From Ignavibacteria bacterium (GTDB lineage Bacteria; Bacteroidota; Ignavibacteria; Kapaibacteriales; UBA4661), in assembly GCA_013298775.1 (NCBI GenBank), contig JAAFIV010000001.1, positions 124,001 to 188,000 on the forward strand: 64,000 nucleotides of DNA. Direction: 5' to 3'. The notes under the pieces are model-generated. The model was not told the DNA's origin. It made no database searches and saw nothing but the letters and a program-made list of their open reading frames with translations. Shown here in pieces: positions 8,157 through 17,600 of the stretch (the stretch's first letter is position 1; each line of letters starts with the position of its first letter). A program made the position numbers and the translations under genes.

Positions 8157-8720
8157 TTATTTTTTCTCGACAAATTCCATAGAAACCGAATTCATACAGT
8201 AGCGCAAGCCCGTTGGCTTTGGACCGTCATCGAAAACGTGTCCCAGATGCCCGCCACAACGTGCGCATTTTGCTTCTGTGCGCACCATACCGTAGGTGCG
8301 GTCGGTTTCAGTTTCTACATTTTCTGGGGCGATTGGCTGCCAGAAGCTGGGCCAGCCTGTACCGGAATCGAATTTGGTATCGGAGCTAAAGAGTTCTAAT
8401 CCACACCCAGAGCATTTATACACGCCCTTACGATGATTATCCCAGTATTTGCCTGTAAATGCTCGTTCTGTTCCTTTTTCGCGCAAGACATGAAATTCAT
8501 CGGCATCCAATTCTTTGCGCCATTCGCTATCGGGTTTTACAACCTTAGTCATACTTGTTTTGTTTTTTGATGAAGATTGTTGAGGCTTTTGTTGGCTTGT
8601 TTGCGGATTATCGGCGTTGCTTGCTTGAGCGCGATTACTTTCTGCGCGGCTACCACAAGCAAATACGAGAGCAAACATTACCGCAAAACTTGCCCATCGG
8701 AGGGAAGAAACGTACTGCAT
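8157..8720 (-). CDS. msrB: peptide-methionine (R)-S-oxide reductase, lipoprotein form
   Basis: Reduces methionine-R-sulfoxide in damaged proteins. The catalytic domain (about residues 55-187) shows two zinc CxxC pairs (CSGC and CARC), the substrate-site motif GTGWPSFW, GHLGHVFDDGP, and the C-terminal RYCMNSVSMEF with the nucleophilic Cys. The first 22 residues are a lipoprotein-type signal with a lipobox-like FAC, followed by a Q/S/N-rich tether of about 30 residues. It is therefore probably anchored in the envelope and acts in the periplasm, unlike cytosolic MsrB of enterobacteria. Start ATG 8720. It probably shares a promoter with or lies downstream of the 8804-9289 gene. Confidence 0.93.
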   Translation of the reverse strand: MQYVSSLRWASFAVMFALVFACGSRAESNRAQASNADNPQTSQQKPQQSSSKNKTSMTKVVKPDSEWRKELDADEFHVLREKGTERAFTGKYWDNHRKGVYKCSGCGLELFSSDTKFDSGTGWPSFWQPIAPENVETETDRTYGMVRTEAKCARCGGHLGHVFDDGPKPTGLRYCMNSVSMEFVEKK

Positions 8721-8803
8721 AGAAATCTATTGTTGCGAATGACGTGAAGGGAAGAATTTTGACCTGCGACAAATGGGACTACGATGTAATTATTACCATG
8801 GAA

Positions 8804-9289
8804 TTATTGCTTTTCCGGTGCTGGCGGGTCTTCTTTTTTAGGATTTTTCTTTTTGCCGTCGCTAATATCTTTTTTGACCATGTAGCTATTGAATTCATTC
8901 GGAATTTTTTGCGGTTCTTCGCTAAAGATATTACGGCTATTGTGGTCCACAAGAGCGCAATGAATTTTATTTGACGAAAGACCAATACCAATAATCGCTT
9001 TGGGATTGCCAACACTAAACGCCTTTTCTCCTTGCAAAATCAGCACATCGCCAACAAGTTGAATTGGTACGGGATTATTATTCAAGCGATCTTTCATGTT
9101 GTTGAACTCCTTCCCAAGCAATTTGGTCAGTCGCTCATTTATCTTTGTTTCCTGATTCAAAAGGTCAAGCGGCATCTGCCCAATATATTGTTTGAGAGAT
9201 TGCAGTGAACTGGACTGCTGCGCAGAAGCAGAAACTACTGAACACAGAAAGCACACACAACAAAGAAAACAGAGTTGAAAACGTGTCAT
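8804..9289 (-). CDS. small secreted protein of unknown function
   Basis: 161 residues. A Cys-rich signal peptide (LCFLCCVCFLCSVVSASAQ) is followed by a short alpha-helical segment (LKQYIGQMPLDLLNQETKINERLTKLLG). A compact beta-rich region (PVPIQLVGDVLILQGEKAFSVGNPKAIIGIGLSSNKIHCALVD) comes next, and a charged Lys/Pro tail (DGKKKNPKKEDPPAPEKQ) ends it. I do not recognise the family. It precedes msrB on the same strand with an 83-bp gap. Periplasmic location is inferred from the signal. Confidence 0.65.
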   Translation of the reverse strand: MTRFQLCFLCCVCFLCSVVSASAQQSSSLQSLKQYIGQMPLDLLNQETKINERLTKLLGKEFNNMKDRLNNNPVPIQLVGDVLILQGEKAFSVGNPKAIIGIGLSSNKIHCALVDHNSRNIFSEEPQKIPNEFNSYMVKKDISDGKKKNPKKEDPPAPEKQ

Positions 9290-9504
9290 AACAGCAACAA
9301 AAAGTAAGGAAAAAATGCGTCAAGAATTGGTCGTATGCTTCAGTACATCGGCATTACACAATGTTGGAAGCAGAATACCATAAAATCGTTTAAAGGATGA
9401 AACAACTTAGTAAAAATTTCTAGCAGAGCAAACACGAATTTCAGCTTTGCAGAGATTATTTCTTTTGATGCAATAATCTCTGGCAAGCGCACAACTCCAC
9501 AAAC
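9290..9504. other. intergenic, probable promoter region of the 8804-9289 gene
   Basis: AT-rich non-coding stretch upstream of the small secreted-protein gene. I see no repeat element, RNA gene or clear operator. Confidence 0.4.
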
Positions 9505-9554
9505 AACACAAGCGCAAACAAAGTGAGGAAAATCCTCGTGTTTGCGCTTGTGTT
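9505..9554 (-). terminator. terminator after the first OmpA-like gene
   Basis: 16-bp perfect stem AACACAAGCGCAAACA (9505-9520) with complement at 9539-9554. The intervening 18 nt contain a further small hairpin (GAGGA/TCCTC). It lies 38 bp downstream of the minus-strand OmpA-like gene (stop 9593). A T-run on the plus strand could also make it act the other way. Confidence 0.8.
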
Positions 9555-9592
9555 TTTTAGCATATTTCGCTGTCTTTCTCGCTTGTCCTGCG

Positions 9593-11773
9593 TTACTCTT
9601 CTATCGGCGTTTCAACGCGTACTTCTACCGTGCGGCTGAGGAAGCGACCTTCGGGCAATTCATTTGGATAAATCGTCATCTTTGCACCAAAGCCTTTTGC
9701 GGCGGTTTGTTTGGATTGTACAAGATTTGCCACGCTTCTCGCTCGTCCTTCCGACAAACGCTGATTTACTTCCGCGCTGCCGAGCTTATCTGTAAAGCCC
9801 GTCACCTGAACCGTGGATTGCGGTTTGACATTCCCTAACACCAAATCTTTGATAATTTTTGCGTTTTCGGGACCAACTTCAGGGCTATCGAAATCGAACA
9901 AAATCAAGCGATACGTGTCAATTTCCTTATCCTTAATACGCAAGCTACGTTTTTTGCGAATCGTAATCTGCTCAACGGGAATAGAATCAATCGGCATTGC
10001 AGAGCGTCCGTCGGCATCCAACACTTCGTAGCTAAATTTCATTTTCTCTTCCGAGCGAGGAATCGTCGCTTGTTCGCGGGCAGTGTTCCATTCAATCACG
10101 GGGTCGAGTGCGCTCAAGGAAGCATATTGCTTGAGTGTGCGACCGCCCTGAAATGCGCGAAGCGTTGCTTTTGCGATGCCCGCATCGGCTTTTGCTGTTG
10201 TTTTGAAACGAATTACGGGTGCAGATGGCACCAGCAAGGTATCGTACACAAGCGTTGGCTGCATGATTTCCCACGACGTTGAGTGAATTTCCACACGACG
10301 ATTTTCCTCAATTCCAGCAGAATCTTTCGACATCGTTGGTTTTTCGGGCAAGTTGCGTTCGCGAAGTTCCATACGATTAGAATCTATCGCAAAGGTGCGG
10401 CGCAAGTATTGGCGCACCTCTTCAGCACGCGACTTGGAAAGCTGGAGATTGCCCACTTCGCCTGTGGTTGCATTGTCATTACAGCCAATAATCGTCACTT
10501 TTGTTTTCGGATATTGCTGCAAGCGTTTCCCAATGATATTCAGCACATCGTAATAGACGCGCATAGCATCCGCATTAAAAAATTTACTCTCGGTAAATGC
10601 CGTTGCCTCGTCAGCACTCAAGCGGTGATACCGTGCGGGCATCACGCTCGAATTGTAGTCAAAAAAGACATAGGGCAAAAGCGGGTACATCTGGCGCGAA
10701 ACAAACTCTTCTACCTTAATCTGCACGAGTGGAATTTCTGTACCAGAGGTATCAGTTGTGAAAGCAGCCACAGTCGCTTCCACTGGTTCAACCGTTTTTG
10801 GCGGTGGTGGTGGAGGTGGTGGTGGTGGTGGTGGCAACGCGTACCGAATGCTAATTGCACCACGAATTTGATTCACATTCCAATTCACACCATCAACAAG
10901 CGGCGTTAAACCATGCGAGTAGATAACTTCAGGAGAAATTGCCACTGCGCCAAGCGAAATATCATATCCAACACCGACAGAAGCGGCAATGTGTAAGGTT
11001 TGCGCTCGTGGTATCTCGCCTGATTGTGGATTGCGGTCGCGGAGAAGATTATTGAAAACAACGGCAGAGGCGGAAGAATTTTCTGGGTCTAAGCTCACAA
11101 TGCTTTCGCGCTGCGTAAAGGTGCGCTGAAACAAATAGCCTAAACGCGCTCCTGCGTAAAACCGTAAGCCTTTCGCATCGGTTTGTGCAAATGGGTGAAT
11201 GCCCAAAAGCGGCTCTACGCCAAGCGTAGCGATATTTGCTTGTAATTCCCGTCCCAAGCGGGCATTGTAGAAATTCACCTGCGCACCATCGGCGGAAAGC
11301 GCACCAATACGCGCATTCTCAACGGCATTCAAGGTTGCAGCGTGAGAAACGTAGCTGAGGCGCAAGCCAATATTCACCATATCCGACAGTGGATATTCCG
11401 CCAATAACCCTGCCGCGAGACCAATTGCGGCGGCATCACCAAAGTTTACGCCATCGCCCGTGCGCCCCGTTGGAACGCCAGGCAAGGCGGGAAAACTTGC
11501 TTGGTGAATGTTATACGCTGCGCCGCCAAAAACGCCCAAACGCAAGGTGCGGACGGTATCGGAGCGGTTTGTATTTTCTTGAGAAATGGTTCTTTGCGGC
11601 AATGCAAAGAAAGAAACCAGCAAACACGCCATCAACACGCCAGCAATACGAGCATTGCGGCGCGAACGATTGGGTATGAAGAATTGGGTTGCTGTTTCGT
11701 GGGGGGGAGGAAGCGTCGCCATGAGCAATGACGCTGCTTTGGAGACCGTATTCGACAGTTCATTCATGCTCAT
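9593..11773 (-). CDS. large outer-membrane protein with two OmpA-like domains
   Basis: 726-residue envelope protein. An unusually long N-region (about 42 residues) precedes a hydrophobic export signal (IAGVLMACLLVSFFALP). Residues about 75-310 look like a beta-barrel (alternating strands, GVFGGAAYNIHQ to GAISIRYALP). A 12-proline linker follows, then a first OmpA-like peptidoglycan-binding domain (about 375-495, ending ENRRVEIHS), an Ig-like spacer, and a second OmpA domain (about 620-726: LILFDFDSPEVG, TGFTDKLGSAEVNQRLSEGRARSV, SRTVEVRVETP). The D...LSxxRA..V pattern is that of OmpA/MotB domains. Paralogue of the next gene upstream. Likely tethers outer membrane to peptidoglycan. The start could instead be ATG 11767. 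Confidence 0.85.
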   Translation of the reverse strand: MSMNELSNTVSKAASLLMATLPPPHETATQFFIPNRSRRNARIAGVLMACLLVSFFALPQRTISQENTNRSDTVRTLRLGVFGGAAYNIHQASFPALPGVPTGRTGDGVNFGDAAAIGLAAGLLAEYPLSDMVNIGLRLSYVSHAATLNAVENARIGALSADGAQVNFYNARLGRELQANIATLGVEPLLGIHPFAQTDAKGLRFYAGARLGYLFQRTFTQRESIVSLDPENSSASAVVFNNLLRDRNPQSGEIPRAQTLHIAASVGVGYDISLGAVAISPEVIYSHGLTPLVDGVNWNVNQIRGAISIRYALPPPPPPPPPPPPKTVEPVEATVAAFTTDTSGTEIPLVQIKVEEFVSRQMYPLLPYVFFDYNSSVMPARYHRLSADEATAFTESKFFNADAMRVYYDVLNIIGKRLQQYPKTKVTIIGCNDNATTGEVGNLQLSKSRAEEVRQYLRRTFAIDSNRMELRERNLPEKPTMSKDSAGIEENRRVEIHSTSWEIMQPTLVYDTLLVPSAPVIRFKTTAKADAGIAKATLRAFQGGRTLKQYASLSALDPVIEWNTAREQATIPRSEEKMKFSYEVLDADGRSAMPIDSIPVEQITIRKKRSLRIKDKEIDTYRLILFDFDSPEVGPENAKIIKDLVLGNVKPQSTVQVTGFTDKLGSAEVNQRLSEGRARSVANLVQSKQTAAKGFGAKMTIYPNELPEGRFLSRTVEVRVETPIEE

Positions 11774-11783
11774 TTTCCTTATG

Positions 11784-12060
11784 CTAAGGAATACTCAAAA
11801 ATTCAATGGACAAATTTGAAAGATTGTGGCTGAAAGACTGTGGCGGCACAGAATTGTAGTAGCACAGACAAACAATGTTGTGTACCGCTACGAATTTTGG
11901 TCACGTAGGATTGAACAAAAATAGTTGGCGAAAGTCTTCATTGGTAGCGCAGACACTCTTGTCTGCGCCATTTGACGCTCTCTTCGATGGCACAGACAAG
12001 AGTGTCTGTGCTACCGAAGCCTGAAGAAATTTGTCCACTGAATTTTTGAGCTTTCCCTAG
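11784..12060. mobile_element. 277-bp inverted-repeat element between the OmpA paralogues
   Basis: Terminal inverted repeats of about 34 bp (11784-11817 and 12027-12060) match at about 30 positions; the ends begin CTAAGGAATACTCAAAAATT and CTAGGGAAAGCTCAAAAATT. Inside are several CACAGACA...TGTCTGTG palindromes and a stretch (GGCGAAAGTCTTC near 11930) resembling a family A end. I find no clear target duplication. It fills the gap between the two OmpA-like genes, separating the downstream gene from its paralogue. Confidence 0.72.
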
Positions 12061-12091
12061 TTTTTCACATCCAAATTCCGAACTAAAAAAC

Positions 12092-14338
12092 TTATTCGCT
12101 TTTCTTAATATCTTTCTCTTGCAGCATAATCGGTGTTTCAACGCGCACCTCTACCGAGCGGTTGTAAATGCGACCTTCTGGCGTTTCATTGGTGTATTGC
12201 GGACGTGTTCCGCCTACGCCACGAGCTTGTGTGTCGCGCCATTTGATATAATCTGCCACCGATTTTGCGCGTCCCGAGGAGAGCTTCATATTGACTTCGG
12301 GATTCCCCAATTTGTCGGTAAAGCCCGTAATATCTACTTTCGATTTATCCTGCAAATTATCCATGATAAACGAATTGATAATCCGCGCATTATTTGTACC
12401 AACCGATGGGCTGTTGAAATCGAACAAAATAAGACGATAGATAGCAAGCTGTTTATCCACAACGCCCGCTTCGCGCTTTTTCTTGACCGTAACAAGCTCC
12501 ACAGGAATTGCACCAATGGGATGCGCCTCCTGACCTTTTTTATCAACCACATCCAAACCAAATTTCAAATCATCTGGCAAACTTGGCGCAGAGGCTTGGT
12601 CATTGATGGTGTTCCAGTCAATAATCGGACTCCAATCTAGCGTGGTGTCGGGCTTGCCTTGTACAGAGAAGAGCTTGAGCGCACGCTCGCCTTGTTTTAC
12701 GTTCAGCGTTGTGCGTGCAACACCGTCATCTGCTTTGATGTTCATGCGGAAGCGAATCGTCGGCGGTTCGGGAACGTTAATCGTATCGCTCACCAGTACG
12801 GGCTTCAAAATATCCCACACATCGGAGTAAATTTCCACACGGCGATTTTCCTCAATACCTAAGGAATCACGCGACATGGTGGGCTTCTGCGGAAGGTTAC
12901 GCGCCTGCACCGTGACACGCGCCGAATCAATATCCCACATATCAATCAAATAGCGGCGAATCTCATTTGCGCGGCGGAAAGAAAGCGGAATATTTCCTGC
13001 TTCCAAACCAACATTGTTATTACACCCAACAAGTTGCAATTTTGCATTCGGGATATTGCGCATCCGCTTACCGATGATATTGATAACATCGTAGTACACG
13101 CGCAGCATATTCACGTTGTGAAATTCTTTCTCATCGAAGGTTTGCGTTTCTTCTTTCGACTTCAACAAACGATAGCGCGTGGGGACATTCGGCGCGTTCT
13201 GGTCGAAAAAGATATAATTCATAAGCGGGTACATCTGCCATGCGAAGAACTGCTCTACTTTCAGGCGCACCAATGCTTGCTCTACACCATTACTATCCAC
13301 CATGAAGGCAGCAATAGAGGCATTCAGCGAGCCTTTCGGATTTTCGTCGGCGTGCTTGAAGGTTGGTGTTTTCTTGAAATCACGCGGTTCTGCTGGTGGC
13401 TCGACCGTTGCTGAATCCAAGCGGGTTTTCGGCAATTCTGGTGGTGGCGTTTTAACAGCAACTGGTGGCGGCGAAGCCGTATCGGTTTTCGGCGGATTCT
13501 CTTGAGGCGGAATCTGCACACGTGGCTGATACCGTAAGGAAATTCCACCACGAATCGTATTTGCTGACCAATTCAAGCCATTCACAAATGGTGTGAGCGA
13601 GTACACATAAAACGCTTCTGGCGAAAGAATGATATTACTCGAACCAAGCGGAATATCATAGCCCAAACCACCAATTAACGCCAAGTTCAGAGGATTTGCC
13701 GCTGGAATTTCCTCTGCACGCTGGTTGCGCTCGGTTAAGCCATTGTTCCAGATGTAGCGCGGGTCGGTGGGTTCGGCGAGACGTTCTACCTGCGTGAATG
13801 AGCGTTGAATCATAAAACCAGCACGACCGCCTACATACAAGCGAAAGTCTGGCAACGAAGCAATGGGAGAAATCGCCAGAATCGGCTCAATTCCTATTGT
13901 TCCAAGATTTGGTGTGAGTTCGCGGCGGACAATCCCGTCAGCAAAAGCAACCTCAGTACCACTTGTGGACAAGCCAGAGACGCGAAGTTTTTCCGTTGAA
14001 AATAGTTGTGCGTTGTGTGTGGTATAACTCAGGCGGAGCGACAGGGCGAAGACATCAGAAAAAGGAACGTCGGCAAGTGCGCCCGCCGTAAAGCCCCAAC
14101 CGTTTGCGTCGCCAAAGATAATGTCATCATTTTGCGGACGCGGTATCGTTGTATAAAAATTCGTTGTTGGGATGCCGGGTAACTCCCGAAATCCTGCCCT
14201 GTGCTGATTAAAATTCGCAGCACCAAACACACCAAAACCAACCGATTTTGATGGGGCATTCTGTTGCGCTCTCAAATGGGACGCGGACTGCGCCCAAAGG
14301 AGGCAAATACTACAACTGAGTATGATGAAACGATTCAT
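12092..14338 (-). CDS. large outer-membrane protein with two OmpA-like domains (paralogue)
   Basis: 748 residues from ATG 14338 (a TTG at 14344 is in frame two codons earlier). Signal peptide residues 1-25 (RFIILSCSICLLWAQSASHLRAQ). A barrel-like N-terminal half follows to about residue 285 (GVFGAANFNQHRAGF to GGISLRYQP). Then come a Pro/Thr/Glu-rich linker and a first OmpA domain (about 385-505, YIFFDQNAPNVPTRYRLL to ENRRVEIYSD). A spacer precedes a second OmpA domain (about 640-745, LILFDFNSPSVGTNNARI, TGFTDKLGNPEVNMKLSSGRAKSV, NRSVEVRVETP). Architecture and motifs match the downstream gene throughout, so they arose by duplication. It ends in a charged KDIKKSE tail. Confidence 0.85.
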   Translation of the reverse strand: MNRFIILSCSICLLWAQSASHLRAQQNAPSKSVGFGVFGAANFNQHRAGFRELPGIPTTNFYTTIPRPQNDDIIFGDANGWGFTAGALADVPFSDVFALSLRLSYTTHNAQLFSTEKLRVSGLSTSGTEVAFADGIVRRELTPNLGTIGIEPILAISPIASLPDFRLYVGGRAGFMIQRSFTQVERLAEPTDPRYIWNNGLTERNQRAEEIPAANPLNLALIGGLGYDIPLGSSNIILSPEAFYVYSLTPFVNGLNWSANTIRGGISLRYQPRVQIPPQENPPKTDTASPPPVAVKTPPPELPKTRLDSATVEPPAEPRDFKKTPTFKHADENPKGSLNASIAAFMVDSNGVEQALVRLKVEQFFAWQMYPLMNYIFFDQNAPNVPTRYRLLKSKEETQTFDEKEFHNVNMLRVYYDVINIIGKRMRNIPNAKLQLVGCNNNVGLEAGNIPLSFRRANEIRRYLIDMWDIDSARVTVQARNLPQKPTMSRDSLGIEENRRVEIYSDVWDILKPVLVSDTINVPEPPTIRFRMNIKADDGVARTTLNVKQGERALKLFSVQGKPDTTLDWSPIIDWNTINDQASAPSLPDDLKFGLDVVDKKGQEAHPIGAIPVELVTVKKKREAGVVDKQLAIYRLILFDFNSPSVGTNNARIINSFIMDNLQDKSKVDITGFTDKLGNPEVNMKLSSGRAKSVADYIKWRDTQARGVGGTRPQYTNETPEGRIYNRSVEVRVETPIMLQEKDIKKSE

Positions 14339-14577
14339 AATCAAAGCAACGATAAGTGAATATCCTGCGACACAACGAGATAGAACAAATCAACGGGAGC
14401 GAAGAACATATATTTCTTAATGAATACACGCAAGCCGTTGTATTACCTTATTTTAGCACTATTTACTGTGAATACCGTATAAGTTTTTATGGAGGTCTCA
14501 AGTCAAAATACAAAACTTATATTATCGCGCAAGGCGAACTTTCGCCCAGCTTGGGTTAGCCCAGCTTTGGTGAGAAC
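14339..14577. other. intergenic region upstream of the OmpA-like gene
   Basis: AT-rich; must contain the promoter for the minus-strand OmpA-like gene. A small GC hairpin (CCCAGCTTGGGTTAGCCCAGCTTTGG near 14547-14570) is visible. No gene or RNA recognised. Confidence 0.4.
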
Positions 14578-14609
14578 GTGAGACTCTCAATACAAATTGA
14601 GAGCCTCAC
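14578..14609. repeat. family E 32-bp palindrome
   Basis: GTGAGACTCTCA ... TGAGAGCCTCAC around a short AT centre. It lies 18 bp downstream of the stop of the large secreted protein on the minus strand, so in RNA it would form a 3'-end hairpin. Confidence 0.85.
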
Positions 14610-14627
14610 TCCTTACCTTGTTCTTTT

Positions 14628-17600
14628 TTAGCGAAGAATGTGAATACGCTGTACCGCAACGACATCTTTTGTGCGCACGGTCATAAAATAGACACCCGGC
14701 GCGAGGTCGCGGACATCCATACTGATTTCACCATTCGAGCCAATAAGCTGCTGCACATCCGATACCTTCACCACACGCCCGTACACATCGCTGAGGCTCA
14801 CGGCTACTGGCAGAACGGGTATGGTGTTCTTATTTGCAGCACTGATATTTTCAAGCGTGTAGCCTACCGAAGCCACATCCGACGTTGGGTTTTGTGCCGT
14901 CGGCGTGAGGCGCATTCTTGGCGGCGGACCGATAAGACGCGGACCACCTGCGTAGGAAATGTTTGTCAGGCGGAAGGAACCAACGCTGTTTGGCAAAGGA
15001 GCTTGGCTCGGCTGCAAACGGACATTTTGTAAGCGGACAGCCGTAATACTATCATTACCCAAAGCAGCACGGAAAAGTGCGTTTAAGAGACCATCCGAAA
15101 TGACGGCTGGCAACGTGAAGTTTACAGTAATACAACGAATGCCATTGGTAATTGTACCGCCACTGAGTGGTGGTAATGGCTCCATCATGGTTGCGTTGAA
15201 ACAGAGGTCGCCAGAAATACGCGCTCCTGGCTCTAGTGTGCCAAAAGAAGAAAGCGTGAAACGGAAAGCGATTGTATCGCCAGGAGCCGCCACACCATCT
15301 GGTGTACCAATACCGCCAATTGTACCGTTTGTTGAACCAGGCGTTATTCCTGGAGGACATGTAACCACCGCACCTGCGCTTGCGCATGTAACTGTTGGAG
15401 TACGAAATGTAGGCAGAATGAATAATACTGGGCGAGCAGCCGTATCAGAACAGCCATTGACATCGGTTATACGGACATTATATGAGCCATTCACTGTTGG
15501 TGCAAAGATAGAATCAATAGCATCGCGTATGCTCATGCCATTCAGCAGCCATTGGAAACGGAGCGGTGCAGGCGTAGAGGTAGCACGGAAACGTGTTCCG
15601 CCATCAAGCGTTGTAATCGTAACATTAACTGCCGTTTGCGTAACAGTGACGGTTGATGAAGTATTGATACAACCATTCATATTTGTAACGCGCACACTGT
15701 ACTCGCCCGCAGAGCGGATAGTAAGTGTGCGAGCGGTTTCGCTCATGAGTACCACACCATTGCGTAACCATTGATAGCCCGTAAAACCTGGTCCTGCGTC
15801 TGCATTGGTAGAAGCATTTGGGCAGATAACGATAGTACGCGGCAAAAGCGGTGGCGTAGGCAACGGCACAGAATCCACGCGCGATGGCGACATCGGACGA
15901 GAAGTACAGCCGTTTGCATTGCGAGCTTCAACAATGTAGTTTCCTGCTCGCGTGATAGTCAGACGCGGACCAGTTGCACCATCTATTGCGAGATTTTCGC
16001 GGAACCATTGATAGGTAATTCCTGGTGTTTCATTGGTTACACGAAGCTCTGACGCGCCATTTGGACAGACGAGGAAGTTTGTACTTGAGCCAATCGTTGG
16101 TTGTGCTGGCGCGGGTATTTCCCGCACAGAGCGCGTCGCAGATGTGCCAAAGCAGCCACCAGAGGCGGTTACACGCACGGAATAGTTTCCTGTTTGATTT
16201 ACGGTCAAATTAGCTGTGTTACTATTTGGAATCACCGTACCATTGCGCGACCATTCATAACTTTGAAAGCCTTGTCGTACATTCAGAATGATACTACTTC
16301 CTTGACAGAAGGTACTATCGCTCGCAGGATTGAGAATTTCAACTGTCGGATTATCAACTTCGGAAACAGTAACAGAAGCGGTACTGGAGCAGCTACTAAG
16401 TCTTGGATCTTCAAAGGTAATACGGACGGAGTAAATACCTGGTCGCCGAGCGGTGATAGTCCGCGTCGTCGGTAAGAACTCACGCATTGCGCCTTGACTT
16501 GCTTGGTAGAACCATTCAAAGTTATCGCCACCATTAACAGAAAGGTCAATTGAAGAACCACGACAGAAAGATAAATCTCCGCCTGGTGGGCGAATAACTG
16601 GCGTGGGAACATTTGTACGTTCAACGACAACGGGCGGATTGGAGATTGGCGTAAGGCAACCATCGGCATTAACCCCCTGAACTTGATATGATCCTATCAC
16701 GTTTGTTGTATATAGGCGTTGAGTTGCGCCTGGAATAACTGTTCCATTCAAATACCAAATATACTGAGCGTATGGGGGGTCGGAGACAGCTTGCAAAGTT
16801 ACTGTACCACCTGGACAAACAAACAAAGGTTGTCCACCAATTGGACGAGGTTGAACTTCAGGAGGACCACCCGGAGGCTGTCCCGGACGAACTGTTTTGC
16901 TTACTGACACCGCACAACCTTCGACAGTAACTGCACGGAAGGTGAATGTGCCTGTTGTTACACTTAACGTATTTGTATTTGCATTTGGAATGACGCGCCC
17001 TAAAGCATCCAACCATTGAATGGTGCGATACGAAGGGTCGTTGCTAGCAGTCAAGGTAACGGGAGTAGTAATCCTGCCTGTCACGGGGTTCGGGCAATTG
17101 ACATCAGGACCAATAATCACTGGAACCGCAGAAGATAACGTTTCCAAATTAATTTCCGCTGGTTTATTCAAACAGCCATTTTCATCACTCGTTTCGACGG
17201 TGTAGTTACCAAGCGCACGGGCAAAGAACGTGCGAGAGCGTCCTGTATCTACGGGCGAGCCGTTGAAGTACCACTGATACGTGCGGAAGCCCGCTTCTGC
17301 TGTGAAGGTAATACCATCCACAAAACAGATACGCTCGACGCGAGGGTTCTGATTGGCTGCGTAGGTTCTTCCATTGCTCAAGGTGATTGCAGCTTGGCGA
17401 CCACCACGAACGTTTACATTGATAGAAGTAGAAAGGCGAATACAACCATTTTGGTCGGTAATTTGCACACGCACGGGAACAGGCTGGTCAATAAATATCA
17501 CCAAAGAATCCCCGACGTTGCCGCGCGGTGTTTCACCTTGATACCGCCCTGTAAAAATAAGCGTGCGGCGCGTTTGCCCTGCAATCGGGGTAAACGTACC

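Noticed and set aside
10283-10909. 208-codon plus-strand open frame opposite the OmpA-like gene
   Set aside because: Includes a W-rich run that is merely the complement of the poly-proline codons; not a gene.
14959-15774. 271-codon plus-strand open frame opposite the giant adhesin gene
   Set aside because: Antisense to a repetitive, low-stop coding region; composition and lack of motifs mark it as a shadow.
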